DNA from: Paramarasmius palmivorus
Taxonomy: Eukaryota; Basidiomycota; Agaricomycetes; Agaricales; Marasmiaceae
Direction: 5' to 3'
DNA: 64,000 bases
Assembly (NCBI GenBank): GCA_037176845.1
Contig: JAYKXP010000065.1
Coordinates: 62,001-126,000, forward strand
Positions 12,331 through 24,317 of this stretch are shown piece by piece. How positions within the stretch are numbered: the first letter of the stretch is position 1; every line of letters starts with the position of its first letter. The notes beneath the pieces were generated by a model that saw nothing but the letters and a program-made list of their open reading frames with translations, was not told the DNA's origin and searched no databases. Both the position numbers and the translations under genes were made by a program.

Positions 12331-12700
12331 CATTGAAGTGCCTATTCTATTTGACGTAGACATTGTGCGCGCAAGAAGAGTTGTGAACTGTGGCCGAATT
12401 GGAATTGAGTCGAGCCTTGAGGTTTATACCAGTCTAGTAAGAACGATGTTTCTTGAATGTCAATGCGTGCCAGTGACAAATACGCGAATGTAGGTACCAT
12501 CGGAATCGGGGATCCAATGCGAAGCAGAGCCTTCTGGGGTAGTATGCAAGCTGGGAGATCTGGAATTCATCTTCCCCGGTGCTTCTTTCCCCGAGGGTGC
12601 AAGTGTTATATCGCCTACGTATCGCCATAGTTCAGGACAAGATACTTAGGTGCACGGATGAAGGGTGGTGTTTCGTATGATCGTGACGAAGTGAAGTGAA
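12331..12700 (-). repeat. Orphan duplicate of a 5' exon and promoter
   Basis: Imperfect copy of 11861-12190. It keeps an ATG (12363) and a first-exon-like stretch but has no downstream exons of its own before the proximal copy. It could act as an alternative upstream promoter/first exon for paralogue 1 or be inert. Confidence 0.55.
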
Positions 12701-13575
12701 TTTTCAGCGGGATTCGAATTCAATGCTCAAAAAATGACTCACCAAGAACCATGACAAGGAAATTCGAACTCGAACTCCGTCTCAAGACATAATTCGATGC
12801 CTGCTCCCTTGAAGTGAACCCGAAAACCCTTATCGAGGATTGTCTGGGTCAAAAACTGTTTGCAGGAACAGATCATGTGGAAAGATTTTTCGCAGTCCAT
12901 CATGTAGTATAGCTTAGTTTGTTGGAGCTTCTCCCTCTATAGGGCTTGAAGGGTGTCGGGAGTAGTCCTCAACGAGGAAGATTAAGCCGACCGCTCAATG
13001 CGCTAAGCGCTTGATGCATGCGTCACGTGCGCGTGGAAGCGGCCGTCCCCAGAGTGGGGCTGATGCCGTTATGTACTTCCCTTCCATCTTGCTTCCATCC
13101 GCAACAGGTGCCAACAGCGCAGCTTTTCATGTGATACTAACAGTACTTGCGAAGTACTTACCTTTGTGATTTGGATGTCACGGAACTAGCTGGGAAGCAC
13201 CCTTCTTTGAAATAAGGCTTTAGGGCATCTATACACAAGGCCAACACGAGGTTGTTATCAACTTGCCTCAACAAGCCACTATGCAAGCAGAGGACGTTGT
13301 TCTTCTAATCGTACGTACACGCCAATACATCATTTTCTACTTATTTCCGTAATTCATATAGCTCCCTGAATCCTACACGGGCCCTTTGTACCTGCACCTT
13401 TCTCCACAGTGCATTCGAGAGCGCATCCAGTAGATCCTTACGGGAGTATAGGACCACCAACTCTGCCCCGATGAATACCGTAACCAGTAGAGTCCCGCTC
13501 ACAATCTCTCTGAGATGTACGTTTTGTGTTTTTTTTTTGTTCCACTTAACGTTGTGCTCAACACTGAGCATTCTC
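12701..13575. other. Intergenic between Cyt-like paralogues 1 and 2
   Basis: Probable divergent promoter region. A short ATG frame at 13281 ends at a splice-like gtacgt and could be an upstream exon, but it does not read in frame into paralogue 2. A T-run occurs at about 13532-13541. Nothing else recognised. Confidence 0.4.
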
Positions 13576-14327
13576 ATGTTAGCCACCAGAGAGATCTTCG
13601 AGCCTGTTTCAAGTCTGCCTGAATCCCTTCGCGCCACCGCTTCCGAAGTAGAGGACTTCACTAGGCAATTCATAAGAACTGTCGAATCTCCGCATTTTGA
13701 ATGGAGCAAGTTTCACGAAGCAATCAACCGCTGCCCAGGCAAGTATTCCTCACCGTCGACGGGAGAAGTCGGCTTATTAGATCTTTAGGCACCGACCTCA
13801 CCTTTGACCACTTTAAGAACACGAAAGTCTGCGAAACTCAGGGTGCGTCGGGGCCGGCGCCCATCCAGAAAGCACAAGCTACTTTGCCATGGTATTCTTC
13901 TCGAAGGAACGAAGACTCCCAACCATCCAGAAATCTTGTTCAACACGACCCAAATAATGCGAGCTCGGTGGCATTGTCTCGACAAAAGACCTTGATCTCT
14001 ACTGCACTTTCCGGGATTGGGGTCAGTGTTGGTGAGGACGATGCAGCTCCCCACTTGTTCCTTGGCTTTGCTCGCCCCGCTGCCAAAGACTCCGAATACT
14101 TGCACGCTTTGGTGACAACTGTCAGGGTGAATGAAGAGATCGAAGAAGTAGTTTCTTATTCCTGGCAACATCCGTTTGGACATAGCACTACGAAGATGAG
14201 CTACTCAACGGACATCAGTATGATACGGCTGGTTGTCAGAAAGGGTTTCAAGAATCCTTATCAAGTGAACCCTCGTCAGTACATCAGTCCGCTTTGCGAT
14301 ATTCGTATCACAGTCACTGACCGGTAG
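13576..14327 (+). CDS. Cyt/volvatoxin-like candidate, divergent paralogue 2
   Basis: ATG at 13576 begins 'MLATREIFEPVSSLPESLRA', equivalent to the 'LPTSL' region of paralogues 1 and 3. The exon ends at a probable GC-type donor after 'EAINRCPG' (about 13740) and resumes at about 13791. The middle part is divergent and rich in Ser, Pro and Gln. The C-terminal part again matches the family: 'EYLHALVTTVRVNEEIEEVV', then 'STTKMSYS' and 'MIRLVVRKGFKNP'. It is on the opposite strand from the other two copies. Either a diverging member with a rebuilt core or a copy whose splice pattern I have not fully resolved. Function by homology only, as for paralogue 1. Confidence 0.45.
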
Positions 14328-14732
14328 TCGTACAGAGCCCGCAAACTTGTCAAGGCTGGATGCTCCCTCATCTACCCAGCGACCAACGATTGCGCCTCCG
14401 AGTCCGTCCCTCACCATAACCGTTATGGATTTAGATTAGGATACAGATAACTTGACTGCATGTCTGGATGTAGGGGTCCGTTAGTATGTAACAGAAATCA
14501 CAGCTATGGAGGAAGGGGTTGTCGGAGAGCGTTACTCGATGAAAGAATAACATGGATATATATATAATAGAAGGCAATGTGTACATATCAATGTCGGTAT
14601 AAGTAGGTGAATATCGTAACCACGACGTTTAGAAACATAGAACATAAACATGCATTGGTTCGGGTAGTACAGTACGAGTTGAAGAAACAAAAGCAAACTA
14701 TCAATATATCAATAACCACACCACCCGTTTCC
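14328..14732. other. Convergent intergenic region
   Basis: 3' ends of paralogues 2 (plus) and 3 (minus) face each other here. AT-rich stretch 14550-14720. No other feature seen; the last short exon of paralogue 3 may fall at about 14690-14740. Confidence 0.4.
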
Positions 14733-15528
14733 CTAGCTTATTGTCAGTACATGACAGATATGACAAACAATGATGCTCACAGCCGTCACAGTGGATTTAG
14801 GTGGAGCGACGTAACCCTTTTGAACACAGAGCCTCGCTGCACGAATCTCTACTAAAGTCTCATCTTCCTTGGAGTATATGAGACCCCATAGTATGCTTTG
14901 CTCTTTGACATTTGTCGTCATCCTCATCGTCATAAACACGGTGTAAAAGTAGTTTTCATCGGCGGAAGGGCAGTCGAACATCACTCGCCACTCCCATTTG
15001 GTGTTGTAGGCCTCCTTTGTGTAGCTGATCATCGTCCAGCCCACACTATACTCTTTCGGTTGCACACTTTGAAATGTGGACTTGACCTTCCCCTTTATCG
15101 AATTGGCCAAACTTGAGGAAAGCACAGCACCGAGGTCACTCCGCAGAACGTTCAAGACCTTATCGCCTAGCAAATCTGCCCATCGGACCTCTTCGCCACG
15201 TTTAACTGTGCTATGAGCGGCTTGCAGCAACGTGAGCTTGACATCTATGAGATTCACAAGTGTGTATGAAACTCAACAACATATGACTGGACCAGTAGGC
15301 GTACCTGCGCTAAGGTCCAAAGCTGATTTGAACCCTTCCCAGTCGTAACGTTCTTCATCATCGTTGAGGCGCAAAAAGTAAGAAACAAACTTGCTGACTT
15401 CAAGGGAAGTCGGTACGAGGCATGAAGGCAGCGCCGCGATAGGGTCGTCAATCCTATGGACTAGGTAACCTCATAAGAAATAGTTTGAGCCACTGAACAT
15501 GGGCTGACGTACTCTCGTCCGAAGACAT
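14733..15528 (-). CDS. Cyt/volvatoxin-like candidate, paralogue 3
   Basis: ATG at 15528 opens a short exon (MSSDE). A 44-60 nt intron is followed by 'IDDPIAALPSCLVPTSLEV' and 'YDWEGFKSALDL'. The main exon 14733-15257 carries 'WADLLGDKVLNVLRSDLG', 'WTMISYTKEAYN', 'ENYFYTVFMTMRMTTNV' and 'EIRAARLCVQKGYVAP'. A gtgagc donor after 'TVTA' suggests a further tiny 3' exon, matching paralogue 1. Exon structure, lengths and the start context are the same as in paralogue 1, so these two are the closest pair and both look intact. Same caution about the pore-former assignment. Confidence 0.5.
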
Positions 15529-17484
15529 TATGCACGTAAGGGGGCAGAGGTTGATTTGGCCAAATAGTCAACGGATGGCCTGGGATTTGTAGTCTTATGA
15601 AAAAGACATTTCCAGAATTAAACAGCGGAACTTGACCGGCGTGCGATGCAAAAAAGAGAGATCGTGTAATCTATAGGGCATAAGAATGGGGACCCGAAGA
15701 ACCTGGATGGATGATCTCGACGCCCTACGGGTGCATTGCCGCTTTAATTTCCCGGGTGCATGGGTAAGGTATGTCAAACGGGTGTTCTGGAGATCCCCAC
15801 AAGTTTCAAATGGCGGGGGTAAGATAGTACCAAGGATTGCTGTAATGCCTTGTTTAGTATTCAATATTCAAGTTCAACTCACATTTCGTTCGGGCTCGTT
15901 TTCTTGTTTCCCTTTTTGGTGCTGACAGGAATACCTCGGCGGCTGCGAGCCTGCGCACGATCAACGTACGATCGACATGCGTTAACTAACCTGAACGGAA
16001 CATTCTTTGTGATACCGCGCAATGTTTGAAATCAAGCAGGAAGCGAGGGGCATGCGCATTGTAGGTGAACGTTTGAACTTGGTATGTTTTTCGTGGAATC
16101 GACTATCTAGAAACATCTTCAAGATTTCAAGTCGTTGAGATTGCGAGAATGATTTGAGTTTTGGATTAAACGCACTTTATGCTAAAGGCCAGAGGTTGCT
16201 GATCACTGTGGTAGTACATTAGAGACTTCGGCTTGACGACTCCTCTCAGGCAACGATGATGTAGTATACACACCCATGACCCTGCAGTCTTTGATCTTCT
16301 CTGCAACACCACGTTTTGATCACTGAACAAAGAGTAGCGGTGGTTGAATAGCGTACATCAGCATTCAGTGTAGAAGGCCGTCAGCGCCTTGGGTGAAAGA
16401 AAAATCCATCGTAACTTGTAGGATGTGACACGGTGCCGGCGTGATTCAAATACATTTCATAGTCTAACTGCTGCGAAGGGAGCTGCTGAGGAGATGAGAT
16501 AAAACAATGATTACATATTACGCACGATCGTTCCCCGGGCCTTCCGTCGGAATGCGCCTTCATCCATATTCTGGTCAGGATCCAACGGCATCAATCATGC
16601 CTCTGAGCCTTGAGCCTTCTGCCTTGGTAGCATGAGGAGGAACCAACAGCTTGAAACGTTCGTAAGGTCATCGAGGAAACTCTAGAAAAGTGGAGTCACG
16701 TTGTCGTTGTTGAACTTTTCTCACGACCTCGGCTCCGGCATTTTCCGCAAACTGAATATTCTAAAACCAATCTTTAGCCTCTCGCTACTTTATCTGCAGC
16801 GGAGGGGTGAATGATGAATGGTTGGATTGGAAGAGGAAGGAGCGAATATGGCAATTGGTACCAGGAAGGGGGCACGTAACAAAGAATCTGAAGAATGCCC
16901 CGGCCTACGTATCCGAAGCCGGATCTAGATCTTAGCGCTCAAGACCGTAATTTTGGGTGTTATTCGTGTGGGCAAGTCGAAGGGAGTACTACAAATGAGG
17001 GCTTGTGGTACTTAGGTAGGTGATGGCGGGGTGGAGAATCCCAGGAGGAGGAGGGTGCTGCCAATTTGAAGTCCTCCAAAATGTAGATTCGTAGGGAAGT
17101 GACTGGCAGTTGCGCCTTATTCCGAACTGTCTGTCCAAGTTAAGAGTAGGGGAAGAATCAGCAATCGAATGTAGGGTGGATATGAATCAAATCGAAGGAG
17201 GATCAGTAATTTAATCATGTGCTGCTGCTGCTGCTTTAACCATGGCAAGTTGGATCGTCACGAAAGGGAAGAGAAGGATTTCCGAAACTTGTGGGAAACA
17301 GTGACGCTCTGGCCCTGGGCGTGCTGCAGACCTTTTTTTTTTTTGATACTGTACTTCGTTGACATTTACTTCAGCGCCCTCACCGACCTCATCATACAAC
17401 GGAGATGGAACATATGGTCTGTCGCGTTCGGGGTTTGCTATTGAATTGTGTCTCACTGCCGTACGCTTTCTTTTTCGCAGGACT
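15529..17484. other. Long gene-poor stretch
   Basis: About 2 kb with no supported gene on either strand. Short frames lack motifs and splice-linked partners. Contains a (CTG)n-type microsatellite at 17219-17235 and a 12-nt T-run at about 17333. May include promoters and relics. Confidence 0.45.
17219..17235. repeat. Trinucleotide microsatellite (TGC)n
   Basis: Five to six consecutive TGC/CTG units seen directly. Confidence 0.9.
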
Positions 17485-18626
17485 CTTGAGAGGCGGGTCT
17501 GCACTCGAGAGGAAAGGGGTGGTTGTTGCAATTGGATCGAGTCCGCCAGCCTCAGGTACGAGTCTAGCGTGTTCTATGTGTTTGTATTCTCATTGATAGT
17601 CTTCAGCGAATGATGTTGGATGACTGTGGACTTTTGATGGTATAGGTACGCCTGAGGTCCCTTTCCTCTCTCAATTTGGAGGTCTAAGACATTTTATAGG
17701 TGCCAATATGCATCAAAGCAGAGCCCAACGTTCGTCATGACAACAAATCCTTGGGATGTTCTATTGAAGTGCCAACCATAACACCCGCTTACACTTCATC
17801 TTGTCCTACAAAGGGCTATACCGGGGAAGCCTACGACTGACGTATCCGACCGTCTCAGCGTCTCTACCCTTGTTATTGAAGGCTGGCGGCTTGCCGCAGC
17901 GGTACAGAGATGACATTGCTGAGCTCGATAGGTCAGTCTTGTATCGCTATTACTTCTCCTCTCCTGACATCGTAGAACCAGGGATTTCCTCAAAGGCCTC
18001 CGTGCGCGAGGGTTCAAAATGGGCAAGGGATACCTAGATGGTTTTCTTACCGTATGGTACGTTGGCTGGGAGGTATTGCCTAGGTACGTGTGCATGCTGT
18101 TTCCGGACGTTCAAACCTAATAGTGCGCTTCATAGATGTCGGCGCAAGTCAAATGGTTGTCGATGGCAAAATCAAATTGAAGAGCTACTCGTTACCTGAA
18201 TGTTTCACCGAGAACACGTTGAGATTCAAAGATGGGAGTGACACCTGCGGATGTGGTCATTCTTGCTACAAGGTGTGTCGCCCGTAACCCGAACTTGGTC
18301 GCCTTGTTGACCTCTGACCCTTGATCCAGGTTTAGCGCAGATGCACTTGCAAAATCTGTGATCAATCTGTCGAGGACAGGTGTAAGCGTATTTCAAGGAC
18401 GAAGTTAACGGTTCTTGGCGAAGTAGGAGATGCGAAGAATGAAGCCACGAAGAAGGAAGGTTTACCTATCAAGCGTCCAGAACGTCATATTAGGGGAAAA
18501 GGGTGAGCTCTAAGGATCGTGAGTACATAGCCACGCTTTTTTTTCGTCTTGGAGCTCAAGCCTCGGTTCATAGAGATCAAAGCTGTCGAAGGTGCTTTTG
18601 GAGCAAGATACTCGCTGGACAGATAA
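17485..18626 (+). pseudogene. Decayed partial copy of the flavin monooxygenase
   Basis: Matches the second half of the gene at 8392-10884 exon by exon: 'KGVVVAIGSS' for the NADPH site (the GxGxxA motif is destroyed), 'LPQRYRDDIAELDR' (17890-17935), 'DVGASQMVVDGKIKLKSYS' (18134-18195), 'FKDGSDT' and a final 'IKAVEGAFGARY' with stop at 18626. The N-terminal SnoaL and FAD parts are missing. Several exons carry frameshifts (after FKDGS the ATGY exon goes out of frame) and lost splice sites. It lies 6.6 kb downstream of the parent in the same orientation, with the Cyt-like genes between. Confidence 0.8.
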
Positions 18627-19099
18627 CACCAGAAAAGGGTGTATCGCGCAATACACTATTTTCTGAGTCGAAGCAGTCCTTTCGGAGCCGTGAGGTTCTT
18701 GGCCTTGGGCATTTCGGGCGCTCGAAGCGGCCCGGCGAACTCTGCCAATACTCAGCACCCTTTTCCTCATAATCAGGTCTCGGACAACGACACAAGCACT
18801 TTCTGTTCGCCACAATAATCAATAATTCCCGACTCGTTCGGTATAGTACCTTTATCATGACGGCTTAGGAAGCATATTGCGAGTCAGGAAAAAGGTCCGA
18901 TAAACCTCCTGTAACCCCAGGCATGGCCGAGGTCGACCGTTTGGATATGCGACTAGTATCTGCAACAAGGTGCAGTTGTTGTTAAGCGATATTGATCTGT
19001 CATATACTGACGAAAAAACCAGACAGTGATTAGCAGAAACACCACTTCACATCTTAATAATTTCCGGTTCCTATAATCCCACAGAGTCTTCCTGGACGG
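18627..19099. other. Intergenic upstream of SDR1
   Basis: No supported gene. The end is the SDR1 promoter. Confidence 0.4.
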
Positions 19100-19107
19100 T
19101 ATAAAGG
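19100..19107 (+). promoter_or_regulatory. TATA box of SDR1
   Basis: tataaagg, 86 nt before the SDR1 ATG. A matching box precedes SDR2 (34905) at a similar distance; the psiSDR copy has lost it. Confidence 0.7.
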
Positions 19108-19185
19108 GAGGCTCACAACGGTGCAATACCACCAACGCACCAAACTTCAACCTCAATCATCTACATAGCTCTCATCTTCAGCGCA

Positions 19186-20431
19186 ATGTCTACTTTTACA
19201 GGACCAGTACTCGTAAGTACCATCGTCTGTACCGTTCTACGTCCACTCAAATTTGCCTCAAGGTGACCGGTGCAACTGGATTCATCGGATCCCACGTCGT
19301 CTCGCAGCTCCTAGCCAAGAGCATCAAAGTTCGAGGGGTCGTTCGTTCTGTGTCCAAACTCAAGACCATCTTCCCCGACGCTGGATCGCAGCTGGAGGCT
19401 TTCGAGCTACCGAGCTTATTGGTAGATCACACTGAAGCCCTGAAAGGCGTGTCGGCGGTCATACACACCGCTGTTCCCGCGTTCAATAAAGGCGCTACCA
19501 GCGAAGACACATTTAAGGTGTGTTCGAGGCCTGTACGGTGCAATAGATTTCTGACTGTCGTTGTGCAGGGCGCGTACGAGGGTACATTGAACATTGTCAA
19601 CCAAGCAATCGCTTCTGGAATCAAGAAGATCATCGTGACAGGAACGGTGGTCAATTTATTTGATAGTGGGTCATAGTCCAGACCTATGTATATCCTGGTC
19701 GCTAACACATCGTAATAGCCGATTTCAAGGGGGCTTTTGGAAGCAAAGTTCTTACCGAGAAGGATTTCGGTTCGGTGGAACTTGAGGATATCAAACCCAA
19801 CGAACAAGACGCATTCTTCGTTTACCAGGCAGCAAAGACGATCACCGACAAGAAGTTGCAAGATATCGCTGAAGAGCATCCCGAGGTCGATATTACCGTC
19901 CGTGAGTAATCCCTTGTACAGTCTTACGCTCGAATACTCGCTGACACACTATACTTGATAGTTCTTCCACCGGTGGTACTTGGTCCTCTCGTCCCCAATT
20001 TCCCATATACTCCTGATATCAGCCAACTTGGAACTGACGCCTTCGTATACCCACTGATCATTGGTGGCCCGAACGGAACCGGCACATATCCTCCCATCAA
20101 TCTGGGACATATCGTAGACGTTCGGGATATTGCAAAGGCGCACGTTTTGGCGTTGGATGTTCCCAAGATCCCAGGCCGTCACAAGCGTATGATCATTAAC
20201 GCCAGTACATTCAAGTGGAAGGAGGCGGTTGAAGTGATCAGGAAAGCTCACCCAGAGCTGGCGTCTCGACTGCCACCTGCTGATGCAGTTCCTCCCAACC
20301 AAACTGACGCACCGTTGGATACGACTTTCGCTAGCGAGGTGTTGGGGCTGAAGGAGTACATTCCGTGGCAAGAGTCGGTTTTGGCGGCTCTTGAAGTGTG
20401 TCTAGAACACGAGAGGAGGTTCAGGCCTTAA
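19186..20431 (+). CDS. Extended short-chain dehydrogenase/reductase, SDR1
   Basis: NAD(P)-dependent reductase of the extended SDR group (dihydroflavonol-reductase/Gre2-like); acts on a carbonyl substrate that cannot be told from sequence. ATG at 19186 starts a 27-nt first exon, then a Rossmann motif 'VTGATGFIGSHVVSQLLA' across the first intron, 'VVRS' after beta-2, and 'GAYEGTLNIVNQAI' in exon 3. The catalytic YxxxK is 'YQAAK' near 19830. 'LPPVVLGPLVPNFPY' opens the last exon, and the C-terminal substrate domain has 'VDVRDIAKAHVLALD'. Stop at 20431. Five exons, all frames intact. It heads a tandem array with two pseudogene copies and an intact copy at 34987. Confidence 0.92.
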
Positions 20432-20605
20432 TTGTTACCAATGTATAATCATCCGTAACATATAAGCCACTGTCTATATAGACTTATGTTGTGTAGAACG
20501 GTTTTTAAAAGGTTTTGCGCTACGTGGGAATACGCCGCCGAGTGACGCGAGTGACAGGCGTGGTTTCGGCCTCTCGTCCTCTTTCCATACTTCTCTGATC
20601 GCCTC

Positions 20606-20656
20606 ATGGTCACCGCAGCTCCTGCACCACCACCCACACCTTTCCTCCTCAGATGA
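20606..20656 (+). promoter_or_regulatory. Upstream ORF of H1 (16 codons, ATGA overlap)
   Basis: ATG at 20606 reads MVTAAPAPPPTPFLLR and stops at TGA 20654-20656, overlapping the H1 start ATG (20653) as ATGA. The same 51-nt frame precedes H2 and H3. Confidence 0.65.
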
Positions 20657-22867
20657 GTATCAAGAACTCTTCGAAAGTTTTGATTCGAGGCAAACCCACG
20701 CTCAACAACGTGCGAGGGAATCAAATCAATCATACCAAGACGATTATTACGAATGTTGTAAGTGGGGCGAAGGAGCGAGATGAGTACGAGGAGGTGAGCA
20801 TCGACGTTTCATCGAGGAAATTGTTGCACTAATCAACCATGTACTTCCTAGTTCGAATACGTGAAACGTGGTCATATTGTCACCATAAAGGACGTACATT
20901 CCCAAGAGCTAGAAGATCGGGAATTGGTGTCACAGGGAAATGGGACCAGGGTTTCAGGCCGACTACTTCGTAAAACCAAAAGAAGGATTTGTACCGTCGA
21001 ATTACACTCCGACCGGCTATCCAGTCAGACTCGCAAGTTTACCGCGTTCATTTACGAGGACGACGATGCCCGTAGCTTTTGGGAGGATGATTTTCGTGAA
21101 TTTTCACGCAATCGGTGCGTATCTATGTTCATCGGATCAGCTTTTTGACTGAAACGTGCCCAGGACCACGGACTCGCTACAGCTGTTTGGTGTCAATCGC
21201 TCAGAGATTCCAATATTGATCTTCCACCATGGTCAGCATTTTAAATATCTTTACCTTCGCTGATTTCAATGACCTAGGCTTATAGAACTGGTACCCTTGG
21301 GACATTTCTACAAGAGCTCATTTTGGGGTGATATCTACCTTGCGTATCTATCGGTAAATCTGATCCAACGACGTTCATTGTTCGTGTACTGACTATTCCT
21401 GCAGAGAAATAAACAAAGTGCTCCCGTTTTTTTATGGATGAACACAGCAGGCTCCCTCTGTCATGGTCCAAAAGGTCCAGCGTGGAGACGCAGTTTCTCT
21501 TCTGCGCGCGAAACAATCAGTGAAGTACCTTCATCCAGGGAAATGTTGGAGAGCGACGCATCCTTCCGTTTCCTATCCAAATTCAAATCGAAGGCACTCA
21601 ACGACTATGTTCTGGGATGGGCACAGCGGCAATGGGAGTACATTCAACCCAACGACTTACTCCCGACCACGGCAGGAGATCTTTCATCCGAGGATCGTCA
21701 TCGGTTCGACTGGAGAGCAGAGTATCCTTATCTGGAACACGTGTGGCAAGACACTGACTGTCGGTTTCCCGTGGACATCCCAGGGAGTATACGTTTTGAT
21801 ACGGTTTATTCTCCTACAAGAGGGGCTGTCGCGAGATCGCCGCAGATCAACGGTCAATGGATGTTGTGGCAGACGCGCACTAGTGGGTTCAATAGTGGCT
21901 GCAGTGGCAATGATGTGTTGCTCATAAACAGATTAACACGGTGAGCACAGTAGTGGCTTTCCTCTTCACTGTGTTATTGACATGCACAAAGCTTCAAGCT
22001 GGAAGCCAGTACAGACATTTTCAGCCACTTTTCTTCCTTGACTTGGTGCAAATTTGAAGCTAAAGAAAGCACCCTCAATTTGGAGTTCCGCTTTGAGTGG
22101 TATGATTTCGAAAGAGGTTGGATATCACAGGTCCCCCATTTCAGCAATGCTCTCCAGCTATCAGGAAATGAAGAGAGGTTCTGTATGTTCCTTCCCCTTA
22201 TTTGCGTGTAATAGATATTAATCCATCAGTAGTCACCATTCAACCACCTTCGCTGGGATTGAGAATGTTGCAGAGCCCACGTCAATACGATGGACTCGGA
22301 GCGTTTTTCCGGCTCTGTGATGCCAAAAAACCCCCTCTGATCTACCTCTTCGTTCATCCACCTCCTATATGTATATCCGAGTTCAAACATTGGCTAGAAG
22401 GAAATATCCCCACTCATTTCTGGTCACTTGATGAGACTGGCCAGTCACAAATGTCAGAGGATGAATTGGAAGAATGGGGCATTCCAAAGTTTGAGCCACG
22501 TCTTTCCCCCATTGATCCCGACGACTCCCTTGCTAGGGCTACACTTTTGCATTGCCTACCTCCACACATCTGCAGAGCCCTTCGTGACTGGCAAATTGCC
22601 CAAGGGTACGATCCATCTACCGCCGATTACGCGCGATATATGGGTTATCCCGAGTATGAGATTGTCAATGAGCCATGGCCTGGGCAAGCAAAGACACCAG
22701 AGAGCCATCAGGCGGAAGATCAAGGTTGGTTTTCGGGCCCATCCCTATTATCGAGTACGCTTATTTACGCATGAATTGCAGAGGACGAAACGGAGAAGGA
22801 AGCCGTTCATGAGTCGACGTGGTGGGAGGCTATTCCTGGATCAGGGATCAGTGCATTTGGGTTTTAG
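20653..22867 (+). CDS. Uncharacterised tandem-family protein H1
   Basis: Member of an agaric-type family I cannot assign to a known fold. ATG at 20653 opens exon 1 with a motif 'IRGKPTLNNVRGNQINHTKT', ending EYEE at a gtgagc donor. Exon 2 (20853-21115) reads 'FEYVKRGHIVTIKDVHS' and 'FTAFIYEDDDARSFWEDDF'. Small exons give 'SLQLFGVNRSEIPILIFHH' and 'PLGHFYKSSFWGDIYLAY'. A large exon (21409-21940) has 'LWMNTAGSLCHGPKGPAW' and 'RFDTVYSPTRGAVA'. A further exon has 'FERGWISQVPHFSNALQL', then a long exon from about 22230 with 'PRQYDGLGAFFRLCDAKKPP', 'QSQMSEDELEEWGIP' and 'YDPSTADYARYMGYPEYE'. The last exon is acidic then 'STWWEAIPGSGISAFGF', stop 22867. About 600 residues, all frames open. Copies H2-H4 follow; a divergent member is at 54107. 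Confidence 0.82.
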
Positions 22868-23457
22868 GCTTGCGTGGGCCCGGGGATGTCTATGTGTACG
22901 AGTGTGTGTTCGTTTTGATGAGACTTTTGTATGTACCACTTAGTGTTGTAAATGTATATATAGCAATGTCATATCCCAAGCTGTCTTGGAATAGATATCG
23001 ATGATGGTTTTTCTCGCCGACGCTCGGAGCGTGAGTAGCGAGCTTGCGAGCGGTTGAGATTCTGCCTAGGGGAGACTAGAGCGTGAGCAACCTTTTTCAC
23101 GGGCCACGGCACGCTCCAACACTTGGATTCAATGCTCATGGTCTTATTCCCATTCAGTGCCTTTTCGCTCTCTTCTTGCTCATGATCAGCTCGTAATTCG
23201 TCAACTATTGGAGCGGCTTGGGAAGCGGTGTGCGAGGCGGAGGTTACGGGCAGGTCGGCGTTTGGACGGATTCAGGTGCGACTCTCAGCCTATTGATCTG
23301 ACATGTAACTTACTGAAATTCAGAATCATTGGTACATAGTGCCTAGCCTAGAGACACCATCTTATGTCTCATCAATTCCTGCCAAGTCTTTCGTGTATTT
23401 GAGTGGTATGGCAAGCTGGAATCATCCTCCAATCGGCCTTGGTTCATACCCTCAGCA

Positions 23458-24317
23458 ATGTCTCCTTTTACACGCCTCGTACCAATGCTCACATCACTCT
23501 ACGTCGATTCAGCCCATCCCAAGGTGCCGGTGCAACAGGATTCATTGAATCTCCCATTGTATCTCAATGCCCAAGAACGTCAAAGTTCAGACAGCCGTTC
23601 GTCCAAAGCCAAAAACTATCTTCGCTAACGCCGGATCGCAACTCAAGATCACCGAGCTCAATCACGCTGAAGCTTTCAAAGGCGTATCGGCTGTCGTACA
23701 CCACTGCTGCGGCGTTCTTCGAAGGTGGCAGCAGCGAAGAGACGTGGCGAGCGTATCTCAGGGTGCCAGAACAACAGGGTTTTAATAATCTGTTTGGAGG
23801 GCGCGTACAACGTTGACGTTTCGTGAGTATCCCTTTGCATAGACTTTGGTCTGATGTACTAAAAACAGTTCTTCCACCCATAGTTTACACCCCGGCTATC
23901 AACCAGCTCGGTTCGTATATGGGCTGATCGCTGGTAGTCCGGATAAGCCCAACACCTATCCTCTGGTCAACTTTGGGCACGTCATGAACATTCACGACAT
24001 TCAAAAGGCACGTTTTCTAACGCTGGGGGTACCTAGGTTACCAGGCCGTCGCACATGTATGATCGTCCACGGGAAATGGAAGGACCCGCTCGAGAAGCTC
24101 ACTAGCGTCACGGTTACTCACCTCACCACAAAAAGGGTATACCGTCACTACGTCACGGTTACACTTGGGCCAAAGGACCTCATTGAACGGACGCTATGTT
24201 TGACGCGTCTTTTGCTAGCAATGTATCGGGCTTGGGGGAATACATTCCGTGGCAGGAATCGATTTCGCGGCTCTTGCGGTGTGTCTAAAACACGAGAGGT
24301 GGTTCATCGAGTTGTAA
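23458..24317 (+). pseudogene. psiSDR-A, broken SDR copy
   Basis: Partial copy of SDR1/SDR2. The start ATG at 23458 (MSPFTR) remains, but the TATA box is altered, the Rossmann exon is frameshifted ('GATGFIESPIVSQ' then lost phase), and the coding from 'GAYEG' to just before 'VTV-LPP' (exons 3 and 4, including the YxxxK site) is deleted, joining the two flanks directly at about 23810. The C-terminal part ('INQLGS', 'NTYPLVNFGHVMNIHDIQKA', 'VPRLPGRR') is recognisable but interrupted. Ends at 24317 in the position of the SDR stop. Non-functional. Confidence 0.85.

Noticed and set aside
13281..13432. Upstream start for Cyt-like paralogue 2
   Set aside because: After its splice the frame stops at 13432 and does not join the body. 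The ATG at 13576 aligns better with the paralogues.
16381..16563. Small minus-strand frame in the gene-poor stretch
   Set aside because: No motif, no splice-linked partner, length expected by chance.
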